NCBI RefSeq assembly: GCF_035582795.1
Contig: NC_134366.1
Coordinates: 138,346,756-138,410,755 of the forward strand
Reading direction: 5' to 3'
DNA: 64,000 nucleotides
Origin: Mycteria americana
Taxonomy: Eukaryota; Chordata; Aves; Ciconiiformes; Ciconiidae
Position numbers and translations under genes: made by a program. Below, in pieces: positions 52,501 to 64,000 of this stretch. The stretch's first letter is position 1, and every line of letters begins with the position of its first letter. The notes beneath the pieces were generated by a model. That model searched no databases and was not told the origin of the DNA. It saw only the letters and a list, made by a program, of their open reading frames with translations.

Positions 52501-54352
52501 TCGCTGCTTATGAATTGAGACAGAAAATGACGAATAAAAAATTTACATCAGTCACATGGAGAGATTCGTCAAGCACATGTACTCAGCTGGCGATGTACAT
52601 ATGAAGTACAGATGTAGTAATATAAATAACATGTAAGTCCTTTTGCTAACCAGAATTTTGTAAACTGGACGTGTCTTTTACTAGATTAGCCAGAGCAATC
52701 TAATACAGAATCTCCAAGTTTCCTCTTCCCATTTCCTACAAAAAGAATTTATAAAATTAATAACAACTGTTGACTTTAATGTTAAGTTTAGGAGCTGGGG
52801 TTGTGGAAGCAGTGCTCACTTGTCCATGTTGCACATCCAGCCTGAGTTATTTCATAATCTTCTTCTGGTTCATTATAATAGTCTTTATCAAGATATTTGT
52901 AACAGGGAAAACAACAGATGTTAACAGCTTCACACCCTGGATAGGGTCGCATCATTTTTTCCTCTTTTAATGTACTGGCTGTTGAATATTTTGTCTGGCA
53001 AGAATGTTTCTGGTTTATCCTGAGAATGACACAAGTTACTGAGTAGCAATCCCATCAAGACCCATTACAGCAAAACTCCTACACGTGTGTAGCTACCCTA
53101 AGCTTCAGATAGAATCACGGTCCCATCAATCAATGTTTCCTCCTTATATACAGAACACAGGGATTTCACGCCCTGAAGAAAATCTCATCCCAGCAAGCTC
53201 TCAAACAGAAGTCACCATGTGGTGCTTCTCTGATGTCTCCCCGCAGCGCTCTAAAAAGACTCCTTGCATTTCTTCCAGCCACTGCAGGTGACAAACGATT
53301 CCCATGTGAGGTCTCTGTGTCTTTGTCTCTCTTTCTTCTACCACTTTTTGTCTTTTCATTGACTGATGCCCCTGGGCAGCTTCACCCCATACTTCACCCC
53401 TGTTCTCACAACTCACTATCCACTCCATCACCCCCTCTCAGGCACAATATCTCGAAGTATGGGGGAGCAAAGAACTAACCTGTCTAGCAATTAGCAGCTA
53501 TTCTATATGGGAAGCACTATAGAGAAGGCAGAAAAGATCCTTGTAAGTGCAAAACAAGAAAGGGGTATTGAGACAAGTGTCTTTGATGCAGCTGAGAGAG
53601 AAGGGAGATGATCTGTATGACATAGGCCCCAATTCTGCACAACATTTTGGCCCCTTTCCCTAGGGAAGTTCCCATCTCTCCCTCCCGCAGAGCAGTACGA
53701 AGCTTAAAATGTTGTTGTTTGTAGCTCTGTTAGCAGTTGAACTTGGCTGCACATTGCCACGGCAGCAGGGGAAATGCCACACCTGCAAAAGAGGGGTCTC
53801 ACCCCTGCAGTGGCAGGTGGGAGAGGATTTGGGGAGCTCTCCTGGCTAGACTAGATCGTTAATAGGTAAATAGGCAGAAGACCACCAGCCTGGAGGGGAA
53901 AGATAACTGAAGGATGGGACAGATAAACAACTTGTCACTGGGGAAAAAAGAAAGATTAGGCTATTCTAAAGATCAAAGACGAAGTAAAATTCACAGAAAA
54001 TAAGAACAGCTTTAAAATATCTTTTAAGGCACACAAATCACAGTAACGCCTATGGGTTTTCTAGCCTGGTTTTGTTGCCTTTTTCCCCCTTGAAGACCAT
54101 TAACATATTAGAAAATGTCTGTCTAGGCTTATGTAAAAAACCCCAGCCCTTTAACAATAGAAATGGGTTCACATTTTACTAAATACATATAGCAAACATC
54201 AAAAAACGGCCTGAGTATCTAACCAAATGCACAAAGCTGGATCCAATCACCTGTTCTAACAAACATGGTTTTGGGTCATTCCTGTATTGATTCATTTCAT
54301 CAGTCAAAGAACGCCAACCCTGTCAACGTTACACTACGTGGCAATGCCTTAC
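49503..54352 (-). other. SLCO5A1: SLCO5A1 intron
   Basis: GT-AG intron of about 4.9 kb. A small inverted repeat (GGCAGGC / GCCTGCC) occurs near 49898-49920. No repeat family or gene was recognised, and the short open frames are unsupported. Confidence 0.75.
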
Positions 54353-54517
54353 CAGTGTAGATGCTGGCATTGGAAGCTGGGATGCCAAACTGTGACTCGA
54401 TGAACTTGGGAATGAAGGTAATAAAAGCTGTGACAATGGCACTCTCAGCTGTGTATGACAAACTCACAAAAAGGAATGTCATGTTGCTTAAGATCCTGAC
54501 AGCTGCTCTTGGAAGCT
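54353..54517 (-). CDS. SLCO5A1: SLCO5A1 exon: TM7
   Basis: This 165-bp exon, after TTTTATAG, completes Glu and reads LPRAAVRILSNMTFLFVSLS, YTAESAIVTAFITFIPKFIE and SQFGIPASNASIYT, then G of a Gly codon before GTAAGG. It holds TM7 and the start of the following extracellular loop. It has an NAS sequon near the end. The acceptor AG is followed immediately by another AG; phase with exon 63362-63588 supports the first. Confidence 0.95.
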
Positions 54518-56550
54518 CTATAAAATGACAAAAATGACAAAGGAATGTTATAAATAATGAGCGAGAAACAAAAGCAAACTGAAACAAAACAAATTGACTT
54601 TCGTTGAGATGGACTGGCAATAATGGCTTGCTGGCATCTGGCTACACCTGCTAAGCAGAAGGGAGAGTGCATATTTGGGACTGCAGTCTTTGCTGTCTGC
54701 TCTTACCCTATCTCACTGCATCGCCCCGGGACTGCAGTCCCGCTTTTCACAAACACAACTGCGGTCTGTTTTAACAAAACTGTCTGAAGAAACAGGGTCT
54801 ACATAATAACACTATAAAGGAAAGAAAACAGCAATAAAATGTAGTGATTTTGGAATTATTCTGATGTCTTATTTTGAAATTTTCTACGAGATAAGGTATA
54901 TCACACTGCTGAACCAACAGTACTGAGTTTTGCACTTCACAGGAGGAAAACAGAGCACATACTCCTCCTGTAACTCTCTGCTTCAAGGACCACACTTGGA
55001 AAGCTGGGATAATAATACTATAATTTGAAAAGGGAACCAGAAGATTTTCAATTAAACATTTTTCTACATGATTTAAGAGTATTTACAATAGACGCAGACA
55101 AAGCATACTGAAAAAATGATGTCAATTATATCAATGAATCTCAACATACCTTACATACAACTCATTTAATATTCTCAGAAGGGATAAAACAATCAATTAA
55201 AAATGAGAGCACATCATTAACTTAAATTGAAAAAGTATTCATAGATCTTGCAATTATCCTCAAATCAAATACAAAACCCCATGAAATTCAGCACTGTAGT
55301 TAAAAGAAACACTTAAATACTTCTAATTCAGTCCTGTAGTGACATAGAATTATCATCACAAGATGATGATAACTCTATCCAAGTCTTAATCTTTTCAGAT
55401 TAGATGGCATGATTTTAAACATGTTTTTTTTTCCTTGGGGCTTCTACCAAGATCAGATTTTCTGTTCAAGTATTATATCTAACCTACTGTGGTTTGGGTT
55501 TTTTCATTTGCTTTTCACTTCGTACAGAAATTGAACGCTGCTTGAATCAAAGCCCATTGAATTAAATGACAAAAGTGCCCATTAGAAATACAACATGTTG
55601 AGTAAGAACTCCCGAGTGAGAATTTTATTGATGTTAAAAGTTGTCAAGTCAAAAATCTGTCTTTCTCCATTGACTCCAACAGGTTATCTGTATAAAAGCA
55701 AACAGAATTTAGACTTTTGTCATGTCAAAACTTCTCAGGCTGTAAATTAGCACCTAAGTTGCCTGACTGCATCCAGTCTCAGCTTATGCCACTCGTCAAA
55801 ATTTATACTGAATTCATTATGAGTACAGGGTTTATAATTTTAATGTAGTCAAATGTTCTCTTGCTGCCTCTATGAAGAAACATATTAAATGTTAAATACA
55901 AAATTTGGTGGAAATAAGTAATGAATAAATCATATTAAGGAGCACTCATATATTTGAATCTTAATGTTTTTTAACACCTACAGCTTTTTTTAAAAAATGT
56001 GGCACTGTTTGCAATAGAAGAACAGAAGGAAACAAGATAACAGGAGTTTGAGACCATATAGTATCAACATGAATATATGGAAACTGTAACGCAACTGTAC
56101 ACCTTCAGAAACTACATTACAGTAGCAAGTACAAAGATAAAATAGTATCAGTATTTATTGGCGAATATGCTGCATGTTCAAAATACAGCTGATCAAAATT
56201 TATCTCATTGCTCAAAAGGAAATGAAAGAGAGAAGAAAAAGAAAGATCTACAATACAATCAGATGTCAGCACTCAAACCTCATTAGCTTTGGCTTTGTGT
56301 CTATTTTTGGGTTAGCTTGGGTTGGGTTGGGGTAGCTGATGGGACCTTAGATGCAAAAAGAAACCAAAGGGCAAGAGCCAAGGTGCTCTAACCCAGCTTT
56401 TGCAAAGCCTCGCATGGGGCTACATCACGCAGTTCAAGAAAACAGCTGCCACGGGGCTGCAGTGGGGCAGCTGCAGCAGGATCTCCCCGGGGACTAGGTG
56501 CGGGACTGAGTGCTCCTCCCCTGCAACAGGAACAAGCGGTTACGACCGCG

Positions 56551-56574
56551 CTGCTGCTGCTGCTGCTGCTGCTG
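56551..56574. repeat. (CTG)8 microsatellite
   Basis: Eight perfect CTG units on the + strand (CAG in the SLCO5A1 sense direction). They lie in a GC-rich patch at about 56430-56660 within an AT-rich intron. The alanine run it produces in a short open frame is not evidence of a gene. Confidence 0.9.
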
Positions 56575-58867
56575 TGAGAAAGGAGTCAGGAACAGCAAGA
56601 GGGGGTGCCAGGATCGGTCCTGCTGGAAACCGAGCTATTTGGTGGCTGCTGCTCACCTGTGCTGAAAACACGTGGAAGAAAATAATAAGATAATAACTTT
56701 CAGAAGACTGGACATCACAGAGAGAAATAGAATTTTATTAGGATGATGAACTAAGTGCTCTTCGTAGAAGTGAACTGGAAGTCCTTGGCCAAGGGCTGAG
56801 CCCAAGATCTTTGCTAAATCCATTCTTCTAAAGGGCCTGGTCCAAGTATCATAACGCCTGGTAACGTTTAGGTCTTCCTGGTAAAACTGAGCTTCAGGAA
56901 AATGTCTGGTTTAGAATTTTCAATCTAAAGATACTGAAGAATTAATTAGGTAAAGAACTGCAGAGCTAACCAACATTTCGCTCTGGCGTTGGGATGCAGA
57001 GCTGTACTTCCTGTTCACTCCTACTCGCATCTCAGCTGAGCACTCAGTCTAAAGGTCATTATCCATTTCAAAACTAATCACTATTTTCAAATTGGATTTC
57101 TACTGATATATAGATAAAACTCAGTGTCTTGGAATAAGCACAAGTTCTCTTACACCCATGTGAAGGATTCTTCAGGGAACAGCTCTGCTGATTACTGTAA
57201 TTTTTGGCATGAAATAACAGATTATTTCTGCATGCTGCACTAATGCATACTACCTGGAGCAGCTGAGGGTTGAAGCTCTTCATGACTTACAAAGAGCAAC
57301 TGTCTGGCATACAAGGAAAAGTTGCTATATAGTAAGAAACTTGCAAATAAAAATACATATTCAGAATTAGGTTTTCCCTGATTTCCTCCTATGATTATAG
57401 TAAAATCCTGTGTGACAGAATCTGTATTATACTTCTGAATTTAAAAACCTATAATAACAAGGCACTATAAGTATCTCATATCTTTCAACCACACTAATAC
57501 TAGTAAAAAGCAAGAATGCTAAAAACTTTAAGGATCCTTTGTACTACATAATCAATCATGCATTTAAAACATTTCAGTGTCACATTATTTTTGAGTGACT
57601 AGCCATAGGCCTAGGCTTTGCTTTCAAGCCCATTATTAAACCTGTCGGGTTCTGATTTTTAGGAGGTCTTCAAAAAACATCTCTTATTTTTGCAAGTGTG
57701 CATCAGAAACAAACCTATGAGAACTTGCAGTTTTCCTCATTCTGTCATTTGAACAACCAAATCTCCATCGATTACATTCCTAAAACTGAAATGATCTTTT
57801 AGTATGGCTGCAAACATGTTTACCCTTCTGTGCAGTAATTCAAATCTTAAACATCCTCATCATCTTTCCTTTTTTTTTTTTTTAATAACCTAATATGTAA
57901 CTAAGGGTAAATTGAAACCTGCCTTGCTGGACTGGTTTGCTAGTCTACTGGCAATTTTCTTCCCTTCATGGTCTTTGACAATATTTTTTTCTCTGGTCAG
58001 TATTCATTTTCTTTCACTAGTGTGCTGGACCACTGCTTGATTCATGGTAAGGGAAAAGCTTGAGAAAAATCTGCAAGCAATACAAATATTTGTAAATACT
58101 GCTCTAAGCAAAACTTACAATGCTTAAAGCATTGTAAACAGAATTGCAATAAAACCTCAAATAATTCTGACTTCACCTTCTTCTTCATAATTTAATATAT
58201 TTTCTTTTATCCCTATTCCTGTGCATCTAGCCCAAGGTGGTGCAATGAATACAACCAGGGGAATAAACCATCCCAGTCTACAGCACTGTCCTCTTGTAGT
58301 CCACCAGCGAAGCCCCTTGTAAGGGTGACACAGATATTAGCCACAGGACCTCCTTTCCGCTGGTGCTCCAAGCCTGGACAGCACTATCCAAGTCTGCAGC
58401 TTTGAAGGAGGCTGCCTCCACACCGAGGTACAAAGTAGAGCCAAGTACAAAGTAGAGCCAAGATTTGAGACAGAAATTCTGGTTTGTTTATCAGAATGGA
58501 AATGAGCATTTTCAGTCACACACAACTACTTCAAATATATTCTGCATGGAGCTAATCACTAAATTCTAGAATAATATTATGCCATGTATTTCATTTCATT
58601 GTCTACTCACATACCATTTAAAAAACCTCATTCAACTCGATTGCTCAAGCATTTTCAGGACATGCCTTAAGTACCTGGGTGGTGGCCAGATCATTGACCA
58701 GCCCCTAATATCCTATCAAGAGTAGGGAGGTTCAGAGCAAGTTTGATCTGATTATTACTTTTGTTAACTTGATTTAGAGCAGCCCTTCGAGGCTCCAGCT
58801 AACACTGCTCATCACTGCATGGGGCCATGCCAACCTTTTCTATTTTGAGCTCTTCAAGATGACCTAA

Positions 58868-58960
58868 GAAAGGGCAAGGGGGGAGCGACTCGCTCAAGGT
58901 CAGTGAGTGCCACAGCAGGATCTCCAGCCCACAGCCTGCTGAACTCTCTGACATTTACAG
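58868..58960 (+). repeat. MIR-like SINE remnant
   Basis: GACTCGCTCAAGGTCAGTGA, then GCCACAGCAGGATCTCCAGC, then CCTGCTGAACTCTCTGACA follows the order of the MIR core consensus (CTTGCCCAAGGTCACAC, GGCAGAGCTGGGATT, CTGACTCC) as I remember it. Ancient and diverged. Confidence 0.5.
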
Positions 58961-60636
58961 TGCCCACCAAGCCCCCCCACACACAGACCACTGTCTCCTC
59001 CTCCTCTTCCAATCCCTGCCAACTAATCTTCGGGTACCGCAGGAACTCCAGTCCGGATCCTTGGGGAAGCACTGCAGTGGGCTTACCCTACAGCCACGAG
59101 CCCCTCAGGAGTTTCTTTTACCTTTGCTGATGCCCTGACAAGCGTTATTATCCTGTCTCAGTCCCCGGCAGTGACTGACTGGGAAAAGCATACGACAGCT
59201 GGTAGACGTGAAAGGGCAGACAGGAATATTCCACATTTAAGAAAGGGCTGTATGTAGGGACAAAATTCAAAATGTTAAAAAAAACCTGAAAGACTACAAA
59301 ATACATGTAATTAATTAACACCCTTCATTTTAGGTACATTTAAGTAATATATACATTTGCTTTCTTTACACTGCTCCTTTATTCAATTGCATTGTAAGTT
59401 TCAATATAAAGGTAAGTAAAAGGGACTGCAGATACAATTCCCATGGTACAAAACCCTAAGGGTATCCATGTAATAAATGAAAACAGTGGTTTTGTCTGCT
59501 CACGTTCATGATTTATCTGTATGTATGGGATTGAACCGTAGCTTCTTCATTATAAATCTCCTCTAGCTCGTGTTATCTACACTACCTCCATTTCTCCTAA
59601 TAAACTACATCCAATTGTCTTCCTCCTGTGACCTATTTAATGTTTTATTTAATACTTTTGATACCTGCCTCAGAAGCAATCTCCCTCTCATGTTGTTTAC
59701 TTGCAACATAAATAGGAAAAGACTGAATTCCAATCCCTTGCATCTTGAAACATGAGAAAAAGCAAAGATGTATCTGTACTTTTATCTGATCCCAGCTCTA
59801 CCATGGGCCAAAATAAAGCTCAGGTCACTGAAGTTGGAGGCTACTTGCAGCCAGAGCCAGTTTTGGTTTATTTCTTCAGCCTACACTGACAGTCATTGCA
59901 GGAAAAAGGACCCCGGCCCTCTCCCGTCACGCCTTCTCAATTCCTTTTCATTCATCTAGAGAACCAACTTATGTGAAATTAGGACAAGTTACAGCAGGAC
60001 AAAAATCATTTTGCAGGCTTCCCAGGTAAGACAACATCATATCAGAAGATCAAAACAAACAGCTTCTTCCCTGAGACTCTCCTTACCAAAGCTGCACAGA
60101 TTTTACAGATTTAATGCCACTGACCTCTGTCATGGCAGACTACGACATCACTGATACTTACTAGTACAGAACAGAAGACGTGACCTACTAAATCATCAGT
60201 CTCCCGGCTACTGCCTAAGTGGAGTTTCTGCCCATCGTGCTATAAAAAGATGAAGCCCTGAAATTCAATGGGAAGTATAAAATGTACATTGCATCTCAGA
60301 AGAAGCAATGCTAAATGACTTAGACACATGCGATCCTTTTTTCCTTCCCATTATAAACAAAATTACCTCAACTGAGAAGCTTGAGGCATGATCTCATTCC
60401 ATAAAGCCCACTTAAACTTGAAAAATAATTAAATGATAGTGCATTCCTGCTGCAGGCCCTCTTTGCTAGGGTAAATGACACCTAATGGGAAAGCTATTAT
60501 CAGCTTAGAGCAAAATACTTTTCTCTGCGTTATCTCGACTTGCTTGGTATCTTTCTGACATGTGGAATACAATGCTGCTTTTCACTGTTCCACGTGGTGA
60601 AGTTCCTCCTCTAGAGAAAATGAAAAGTTTTGTATA

Positions 60637-61264
60637 TGTCCTGGTTTCAGCTGAGATAGAGTTAATTTTCTTCCTAGTAGCTGGTATAGTGCTGTGCTTT
60701 GGATTTTAGTATGAGAATAATATTGATAACACGCTGATGTTTTGGCTGTCGCTAAGCGGTGTTTACATTGGCCAAGGACTTTTTTTTTTTCTTCCTTCAG
60801 CTCCCCATGCTCTGCCAGGTGCCCAAGACATGGGAGGGGGCACAGCCAGGATAGCTGATCCAAACTGGCCAAAGGGCTATTCCATACCACATGCTGTCAT
60901 GCCCAGTATATAAACTGGGGGAGTTGGCCGGGGGGCAGCGATCGCTGCTCGGGGACTGGCTGGGCGTCGGTCAGCAGGTGGTGAGCGGTTGTATTTTTTT
61001 TTTTTTTTTAATTATTATTATTCCCCCCACCCCCTCTTTTTCTCTCTCTTGGGTTTTGTTCCTCTCTCTCTCTCTTGTTGTTTTCCATCTCATTATAATT
61101 CATTATTATTATTACTATTATTTTGTTCCAATTATTAAACTGTTCTTATCTCAACCCCCGAGTTTTCTTACTTTTGCTCTTCTGATTCTCTCCCCCATCC
61201 CACCGGGGGGGAATGAGCGAGCGGCTGCGTGGTGCTTAGCTGCCGGCTGGGGCTAAACCACGAC
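60637..61264 (+). mobile_element. Solo LTR of an avian ERVL-like endogenous retrovirus
   Basis: It starts TGTCCTGGTTTCAGCTGAGA and ends near GGCTAAACCACGAC, about 630 bp. Inside are a TATA box (AGTATATAAACTGGGGGAG at about 60904), a T-rich and CT-rich low-complexity part at about 60992-61080, and ATTAAA at 61134. No internal retroviral genes flank it, so it is a solo LTR or fragment. The last bases deviate from the expected ACA, and I could not identify a convincing 5-bp target duplication. Its transcriptional orientation is opposite to SLCO5A1. Confidence 0.75.
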
Positions 61265-61265
61265 T

Positions 61266-61482
61266 GCTGAGAAGCTGTAATTTGGTGGCTCCACTAATAT
61301 ATTAATGTAATTAATATATAATGTAATTATATATAGAGAAAGAATATATATATTATATATATATTATAATATATTATATAATCTAATTATATATAATTAC
61401 AGCTGAGAAGCTGTAATTTGGTGGCTCCACTAATATATTAATATAGGATTTTGTAGAAGGTAGTATAGGATTTTGTAGAAGG
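61266..61482. repeat. Direct duplications around an AT-palindromic core, abutting the LTR
   Basis: A 41-bp segment starting GCTGAGAAGCTGTAATTTGG is present at 61266-61306 and again at 61402-61442. The space between is almost pure AT with TATATATATTATATA palindromes. Immediately after, a 19-bp segment TATAGGATTTTGTAGAAGG is present at 61442-61460 and again at 61464-61482. Confidence 0.85.
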
Positions 61483-63361
61483 CACACATTTAGGCAGATA
61501 TATATATAAAAAAAAACCCCACACTAAAATGAGATATACAGTAGTTTTCATTTCTGTGAAAAAAAGTACTAGGAAACATTCTTCTAAGAGTATACTTGTT
61601 TTCTGTGTATCTGCTGTGCCTGCAGGGACACAACATGACCTGGAAGGTGAAATTATGTACAGAAACAGAGAACCAGCATGAGCAAACTCATCCAGATGCA
61701 GAGCTTGTCTGAATACCTGTATCTTTTCCAAGCACACCTCCAGGATGAAGCAGTCCCTCTGCTGTGACATTGCCTGCAATGATTAGGAAAGAGCCCAGCA
61801 AAGACTGAACTCCCCTTTCCCACTTCCCTAAGTTAGTGAGAAAACCTTGACAGGAATAGCCCTGAACTACTTTTACTAATTGGAGGCCAGTAGGTTTGAA
61901 GGCAAAAAAACCCCACAGCTAGCTTTATGGATTTAGGAGAAAACATTATGTAGGGGGACTCACAAATACGGGGAATAGAAAGTCTTCAAAGAAGGAAGTA
62001 GACAACATGCTTTTCTTGCTTCTCCACCACTTTTTTAGCTACTTTGCAAACAAAGGGAGAACATGGTTCCGAAAGATCTGACATCACAGGTTTACCTTGC
62101 TTGCTCTGTGCCTTGCTTAAGATGCTGTTTCGTAAGCTAATAAAATCACCACAAGCAAATTCTGGTCTCCTGTTTTTTCTTTACCTCCATAGTAATTAAC
62201 AGTAACTTTGGGCACCCTGAGAGTACAGATGTAAATGCAATGTAGAGCAAATCAATATGCATGTGGGCAAACATTACTTAGAATTACACTGGTTTTAGTC
62301 TAAAACCAGCACACTGGTTTTGCTAAGCCTTGCCTACTCAATATAAAGAGTGATCATAAATGTGTCGTTAAAAAATCTGCCAATCATTATATCCTGGACT
62401 GATATCCAATGAAAAAGTAACACTAACGTTCATGTCAACAAACAAACACTTAAAGCGTTAAGTTCAAATTACATCTAATGGTACAAATTACATTTCATGG
62501 TTTCTCCTAGTCCCATCGCATTCATCAGGTTACCACAAAATGGCACAACCAGCACCAGTATCATGGAATCCAAGGAGGACACAACAGCATTGACAACACA
62601 ATGGCACTAAGGTACATTCATTCTTGTCCTATACTATTCAGTATTATGACACTGTTAAGCCTATGTTGTCAAATGTATATGCTTCACATTAATTAAATTT
62701 TAACAACAGTGCCCTTCTTCCCACAGCATTTTATCAATTATGATTACTACTCACTGTTAGATTTCACATTAAAGGTTTACTTCTTGAATAAAATAAAAAT
62801 CTCTATTACTTGCCAATCTTTTGATCTCTTCTTGTTTCAAAATTAGCACAGGTTTCATTCATCCTAGCCTTCTGAAAATAAATAGCTTGCAGTACAAAAT
62901 ACCCAGGAAAGGCATATGAAACAAATAATCTTTCTCAATTAGCTTACCCAAATGCATGAATGTAATTGAACTCACATACTAGAATCCTTTTTTACTTGTT
63001 TCACTTATATCTTAGAAGAGCACTTTATTTTATGAAGGACAGCTTAAAGCAAGTATGACAGTTACAATAAAATGTAAGGTGCACAAATATGTCTGGTAAT
63101 AGAGGTCCTGTAAATACAGGAAATAGGCTACCTGTTTGTTACAGGTGCACATTAAACACTTCAATAATTTAAGTAAATGGATGTCTTCCACTCATCACTG
63201 CATTTTCTGATTTTAGAGGACAACCATCTATTAAAATCTCAATAGCAAAACATAATACTAAATACAGGATGTCAAAACTCTGCCTTCAATTACACTCATA
63301 CAATCCTAGATGACCCTGTATACAAAATGTAAAGCATTTAAAAATTAAAAACAAACTTCAC

Positions 63362-63588
63362 CTTTAACATTCTTTCCAAATCCCATAGAGGCAGGAACTG
63401 CACTGTCTGCTTGTATTTTGCTATTTGTTTTCTCTTTCATGACTTCATCGTCACTGGAAACATCATCAGAGTTCATCTTCTTTTTCTTTTTCTTTTTTTT
63501 ATGTCGAGGAGGGAGCTTTTTCGGAAAGGTAAACATGGGAAATATCACAAGGAGCATTGCAATGGCACAAAGGAGAAATCCACTCCAC
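63362..63588 (-). CDS. SLCO5A1: SLCO5A1 exon: TM6 and lysine-rich cytosolic loop
   Basis: This 227-bp exon follows TCCTGACATTAG and completes a codon (probably Trp). It reads WSGFLLCAIAMLLVIFPMFT (TM6) and FPKKLPPRHKKKKKKKK, then MNSDDVSSDDEVMKEKTNSK and on to MGFGKNVK, ending one base into Glu before GTGAAG. The loop between TM6 and TM7 has eight consecutive lysines followed by acidic Ser-Asp motifs resembling casein-kinase-2 sites. WWSGF at the exon start is the OATP signature region at the TM6 border. Earlier exons lie outside the window. Confidence 0.95.
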
Positions 63589-64000
63589 CTAATGTCAGGA
63601 GACAGGAACAGAAATAAAAGCCAATGCATTACATGAAATAAGAAAACCAAAGTGATTATTACAGGCTGTACTGGCTGGAAAGGTGTATTTGCAAAATACG
63701 GAACACTGACATTAAGCGTAAAAGATTGGAGTGGGGGACAGCCTTCACTGCACTAAAACCCTTAATTAGAAGATGTTTCTGTTGACTTGTCTACTGATAA
63801 AGGTACTTATCCAGAACCCACCAAATATTATGAAATAGTGTCAGCTTTGAGTTCCTGTAAATTTTCACTTTTGGTAATTATTCAGTACCAAGTGCTGAGA
63901 AACAGGTACTTTTACTTAGCCTTTCTTGGATAATTCGCAGTAAAGCAATACAATATTCCTCTGGAGAACATGAAAAAAGTTACCCATGGCATGAGAAGAT
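63589..64000 (-). other. SLCO5A1: SLCO5A1 intron, 3' part
   Basis: Intronic sequence upstream (in the gene sense) of the TM6 exon, ending at the TGACATTAG acceptor. No further coding exon is visible before the window ends. Confidence 0.75.

Larger units (their letters stand above)
54518..63361 (-). other. SLCO5A1: SLCO5A1 intron (8.8 kb)
   Basis: GT-AG intron. It contains a (CTG)8 run at 56551-56574 in a short GC-rich patch, a 17- to 19-bp duplication at about 58428-58463, a MIR-like remnant at 58868-58960, a solo LTR at 60637-61264, and an AT-palindromic segment with duplications at 61266-61482. The rest is plain AT-rich DNA. Confidence 0.75.

Noticed and set aside
56400..56693. 97-codon + strand ORF with an alanine run
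   Set aside because: The run comes from the (CTG)8 microsatellite inside a GC-rich intronic patch. No homology or splice context supports it.
60891..61256. 121-codon + strand ORF
   Set aside because: It lies inside the LTR and runs through T-rich and TTA-type low-complexity sequence. No retroviral gene is present.

Overview
The window looks like avian nuclear DNA. It is intron-rich and AT-rich with very small exons. It carries CR1 LINE fragments with the avian ATTCT-type 3' tail, and ERVL-style LTR termini of the kind common in neoavian birds. The exact species cannot be read from the window. The two protein genes were recognised from their protein sequence. They are the 3' half of SULF1 (extracellular heparan sulfate 6-O-endosulfatase) on the + strand, and the 3' two thirds of SLCO5A1 (organic anion transporter family, OATP5A1) on the - strand. 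They lie tail to tail, as in mammals.

Layout. 1-13206 holds the last eight coding pieces of SULF1: 620-866, 2658-2754, 2840-2934, 3357-3422, 3911-4083, 6449-6591, 6695-6818 and 7700-7733, plus the terminal coding stub 13176-13206. The 3' UTR runs to about 15.59 kb. All junctions are GT-AG and all phases agree. About 15.6-27.4 kb holds the intergenic gap plus the SLCO5A1 3' UTR, whose exact end is uncertain, and an isolated CpG-rich island at about 26.07-26.46 kb. SLCO5A1 coding exons, listed from 3' to 5', are 27450-27895, 29138-29202, 32299-32540, 36159-36318, 49304-49502, 54353-54517 and 63362-63588. They cover TM6 to the C terminus, and the upstream exons lie beyond the window. Introns contain CR1 fragments (31.15-31.36 and 45.84-46.26 kb), a probable solo LTR (60.64-61.26 kb), a 34-bp fossil LTR with a perfect 5-bp target duplication (48172-48205), MIR-like SINE remnants and several local tandem or inverted duplications.

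The most interesting signal is at the end of SULF1. The terminal exon stays open for 274 codons (13176-13999) in a frame different from the canonical one. Skipping the 34-nt penultimate exon (7700-7733) joins exon 6695-6818 exactly into that frame. This would replace the last 21 residues of SULF1 with a 274-residue, cysteine-free, acidic tail carrying four N-glycosylation sequons and two acidic Ser-Gly sites. An AATAAA lies 51 nt after that stop. This looks like a real alternative C-terminal domain of a secreted enzyme. I could not check it against transcripts or other species.
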